A DNA stretch of 8,232 nt from Erythrobacter sp. (GTDB lineage: Bacteria > Pseudomonadota > Alphaproteobacteria > Sphingomonadales > Sphingomonadaceae), in NCBI GenBank assembly GCA_003483125.1, contig DMWU01000228.1, forward strand, positions 1 through 8,232, read 5' to 3'. The notes under the pieces were generated by a model. The model had not been told where the DNA came from and did not search any database. It saw only the letters and a list, made by a program, of their open reading frames with translations. The position numbers and the translations under genes are program-made. Shown here piece after piece: positions 6,837-8,232 of this stretch (its first letter is position 1; each line of letters starts with the position of its first letter).

Positions 6837-6865
6837 CCCATAGTCACGCTGCGGCCTTGCCGCAA
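6837..6865 (-). promoter_or_regulatory. Candidate promoter of tRNA-Thr
   Basis: Reading leftward, TTGCGG (6865-6860) and TATGGG (6842-6837) are 17 bp apart and would start transcription about 8 nt before the tRNA-Thr 5' end. The perfect inverted repeat TGCGGC-CTT-GCCGCA (6850-6864) overlaps the -35 and spacer. Both hexamers are weak matches to consensus, but their form resembles the candidate upstream of tRNA-Cys. Confidence 0.3.
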
Positions 6866-6887
6866 TGCCCATAGGCAGCTGAAAGAG

Positions 6888-6961
6888 TGGAGGCCCGAGC
6901 CGGAATCGAACCGGCGTACAAGGATTTGCAGTCCTCTGCGTCACCACTCCGCCATCGGGCC
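6888..6961 (-). tRNA. tRNA-Cys (anticodon GCA)
   Basis: On the minus strand a 74-nt cloverleaf begins at 6961 with acceptor GGCCCGA paired to TCGGGCC. It has a D-arm GGCGGAGTGG, anticodon stem AGGA/TCCT with loop CTGCAAA (anticodon GCA) and T-loop GGTTCGATTCC. The discriminator is U (6891), the known cysteine identity base, and the CCA is encoded (6890-6888). tRNA-Thr follows on the same strand after 65 nt. Confidence 0.97.
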
Positions 6962-6990
6962 TCATCCCACACGAAGCGGGCGGAAGCGGC

Positions 6991-7019
6991 CCCCTAGCGA
7001 AACCATTTCGCCTTGGCAA
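6991..7019 (-). promoter_or_regulatory. Candidate promoter of tRNA-Cys
   Basis: Reading leftward, TTGCCA (7019-7014) and TAGGGG (6996-6991) are 17 bp apart, roughly 30 bp upstream of the tRNA-Cys 5' end. The perfect inverted repeat GCGAAA-CCA-TTTCGC (6997-7011) fills most of the spacer. The -10 match is poor; the call rests on spacing and position. Confidence 0.3.
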
Positions 7020-7025
7020 TCGGAT

Positions 7026-7047
7026 TGACGTACTTAACGTAACGTCA
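7026..7047. promoter_or_regulatory. Candidate operator/promoter of the thioesterase gene
   Basis: TGACGT (7026-7031) and ACGTCA (7042-7047) are perfect 6-bp arms 10 bp apart, 40 bp upstream of the thioesterase ATG. The left arm overlaps TTGACG (7025-7030), a possible -35 element. No good -10 is found at normal spacing, so a regulator-dependent promoter is possible. The pattern resembles operators of acyl-CoA-metabolism regulators with ACGT cores, but no regulator gene is in the window. Confidence 0.35.
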
Positions 7048-7087
7048 GTCTGGACTAGGCGCGAAAAACCGGACAGGTAGCCCGGAC

Positions 7088-7867
7088 ATGAGCGTTGCCA
7101 CTTTATTAGAACCGATCACGGGGAAGAACGGCCCGGTTATCTTGCACAATGCATCGGAATGGATGCAGGGGCGCACGCTATACGGCGGAGCCTCGGCGCT
7201 TATCGCCTACACTATGGCCCAACGCGCTTACCCTGACCTGCCGCCCTTGCGTGCCGCGCAGATCGGCTTTGTTGCGCCAATCTCTGAAGATGTCGAACTG
7301 ACTGCCACGATTGAGAGGCAGGGACGCAATGTGACCCAGTTGCGCAGCGAGATTCACTGCGGCGGGAAATTGGCGCTCACAGCCTTCTTCCTGTTCGGAA
7401 CCGCGAGGGACCCCAATGCGGTGCATCGACCCGATCCGCCGACGGATTGGCCCGGCGGTCCAGAAGATTGGGATGAGGTCAATGTTCAGCGCAGCCCATC
7501 ATTCCTAAGCGGTAATTACGAGATGCGCCGTGCGCAAAAAGAACGCGGCCCGGGTGCGCCGGTGGTGCGTCGCTGGTTCAGGCTGAAGCAACATGACAAG
7601 TTCGATCCAATGAGCGCGCTGATCCTGCAAGGTGATACGCTGCCGCCCGGCGCCATGCGAGCGATGAGACGTCAAGGTCCGATCAGTTCGATCAACTGGT
7701 CGTTCAACGTGCTCGATTCAGAGCCTAATACCCGAGATGGGTGGTGGCTGGGCGAAACGCGCAGCGAACACGCGGATCTCGGCTATTCGAGCGAACGGCT
7801 TTCAATGTGGAATACTGAAGGCAGGCTGGTGGTCAGCGGCCTGCAATCAGTCGCGATATTTGGTTAG
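7088..7867 (+). CDS. Acyl-CoA thioesterase-like protein (double hotdog, TesB/4HBT_3 type)
   Basis: A 259-residue soluble protein with two hotdog folds in tandem; the family hydrolyses acyl-CoA to free acid and CoA. Residues about 15-110 form the first hotdog: a GRTLYGGASALIAY hotdog helix (28-41) and strands through LRAAQIGFVAPISEDVELTA and HCGGKLALTAFFLFG. The second ends with DGWWLGETRSEHADLGY and GRLVVSGLQSVAIFG, the usual C-terminal pattern. By eye against E. coli TesB (Asp204, Thr228, Gln278), Gln is kept (Q253) but the Asp and Thr positions read N203 and R225, so the active site probably differs and the substrate is unknown. The protein is a little shorter than TesB (about 286). The ATG has only a weak AGG-type ribosome site (7075-7077). 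It is monocistronic, ending 9 bp before the convergent crotonase gene. Confidence 0.8.
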   Translation: MSVATLLEPITGKNGPVILHNASEWMQGRTLYGGASALIAYTMAQRAYPDLPPLRAAQIGFVAPISEDVELTATIERQGRNVTQLRSEIHCGGKLALTAFFLFGTARDPNAVHRPDPPTDWPGGPEDWDEVNVQRSPSFLSGNYEMRRAQKERGPGAPVVRRWFRLKQHDKFDPMSALILQGDTLPPGAMRAMRRQGPISSINWSFNVLDSEPNTRDGWWLGETRSEHADLGYSSERLSMWNTEGRLVVSGLQSVAIFG

Positions 7868-7876
7868 AAGCCGCGG

Positions 7877-8232
7877 TCAAACATCCTGGAATTCAGGGGC
7901 ACGTTTGGCCATGGCCGCCATTACCGCCTCTACCTGGTTGGGCGAGCGGATAATTGCGTGCTGCTCGATGCTTTCTTCGAGCAATATCGCATCGGTCTCG
8001 CGCTCGATGATGCCTTCCGAGAGACGCTTGGCGGCGCGGATTGCATGAGGATTCTTATTCGCGATCACTTCCGCTATTTTATTGGCCTTTGCCAGCGGGT
8101 CACCTTCGACATAGGTGGCAAGGCCAATTCGTTCCGCCTCTGCTCCTGAGAATTCGCGATTGGTATAGACCAAATCGCGCAGCACATCGTCGCGAATTAG
8201 CCCACGCCACAATGCGTAACCGCCCAGATCCG
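7877..8232 (-). CDS. Enoyl-CoA hydratase/isomerase (crotonase) family protein, C-terminal part (runs off right edge)
   Basis: The last 118 codons are visible; the frame is still open at 8232, so the true start lies outside. DLGGYALWRGLIRDD opens the visible part, followed by VLRDLVYTNREFSGAEAERIGLATYV, the crotonase pattern in which new carboxyl-side helices follow the active-site Asp/Gly loop. NKNPHAIRAAKRLSEG and a C-terminal helical tail ending PEFQDV complete it. The family acts on the double bond or carbonyl of acyl-CoA thioesters, and hydratase, isomerase and hydrolase activities cannot be told apart here because the oxyanion-hole residues and most of the catalytic region are missing. 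A TTG at 8212 is internal, not the start. It converges with the thioesterase gene with no terminator visible in the 9-bp gap. Confidence 0.85.
   Translation of the reverse strand, partial: DLGGYALWRGLIRDDVLRDLVYTNREFSGAEAERIGLATYVEGDPLAKANKIAEVIANKNPHAIRAAKRLSEGIIERETDAILLEESIEQHAIIRSPNQVEAVMAAMAKRAPEFQDV

Noticed and set aside
6813..7019. Minus-strand 68-codon frame across the tRNA region
   Set aside because: It reads through tRNA-Cys and is an artefact of the structural RNA gene.
7069..7088. Direct repeat CCGGACA (7069-7075, 7082-7088) before the thioesterase start
   Set aside because: A 7-base repeat is likely by chance and gives no clear regulatory pattern.

Overview
The window looks like a chromosomal core region of an alphaproteobacterium, most likely a sphingomonad of the Erythrobacteraceae type. 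This rests on moderately high GC by eye, the style of the proteins, and the neighbourhood of an ArsR-methyltransferase fusion with metF and metH. No 16S or other phylogenetic marker is present, so the assignment is inference. There is no phage gene, transposase, CRISPR array or toxin system, and I see no convincing new system. The interest lies in regulatory detail.

Positions 1-2662 (minus strand) hold a three-gene methionine-cycle operon transcribed right to left. It starts with an ArsR-type repressor fused to a SAM-dependent methyltransferase domain, followed by metF (5,10-methylenetetrahydrofolate reductase) and the N-terminal part of cobalamin-dependent methionine synthase, cut by the window edge. 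Both junctions are 4-base ATGA stop/start overlaps, so translation is probably coupled. Just upstream of the regulator start lies a 24-bp nearly perfect AT-rich palindrome, a strong candidate for its own operator. MetF makes the 5-methyl-THF that MetH uses to convert homocysteine to methionine. A regulator carrying a SAM-binding domain at the head of this operon suggests feedback from SAM or S-adenosylhomocysteine.

Positions 2663-2912 are a divergent regulatory region. A good sigma70-type promoter (TTGACT, 17 bp, TGTAAT) faces right toward ppk, and a 10-bp perfect palindrome sits inside its spacer. Positions 2913-6599 (plus strand) hold ppk (polyphosphate kinase) and ppx (exopolyphosphatase), separated by 3 bp. 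This is the polyphosphate synthesis/degradation pair seen in many proteobacteria.

Positions 6600-7087 hold two minus-strand tRNA genes, tRNA-Thr(CGT) and tRNA-Cys(GCA), both with encoded CCA. Each has a candidate promoter overlapping a 6-3-6 inverted repeat. The ppx-tRNA gap also holds a short hydrophobic reading frame with no start codon, possibly a remnant. Positions 7088-7867 (plus) encode a double-hotdog acyl-CoA thioesterase-like protein. Converging on it, 7877-8232 (minus) is the C-terminal part of a crotonase-family protein that runs off the right edge. The last two suggest acyl-CoA metabolism but are not in one operon.
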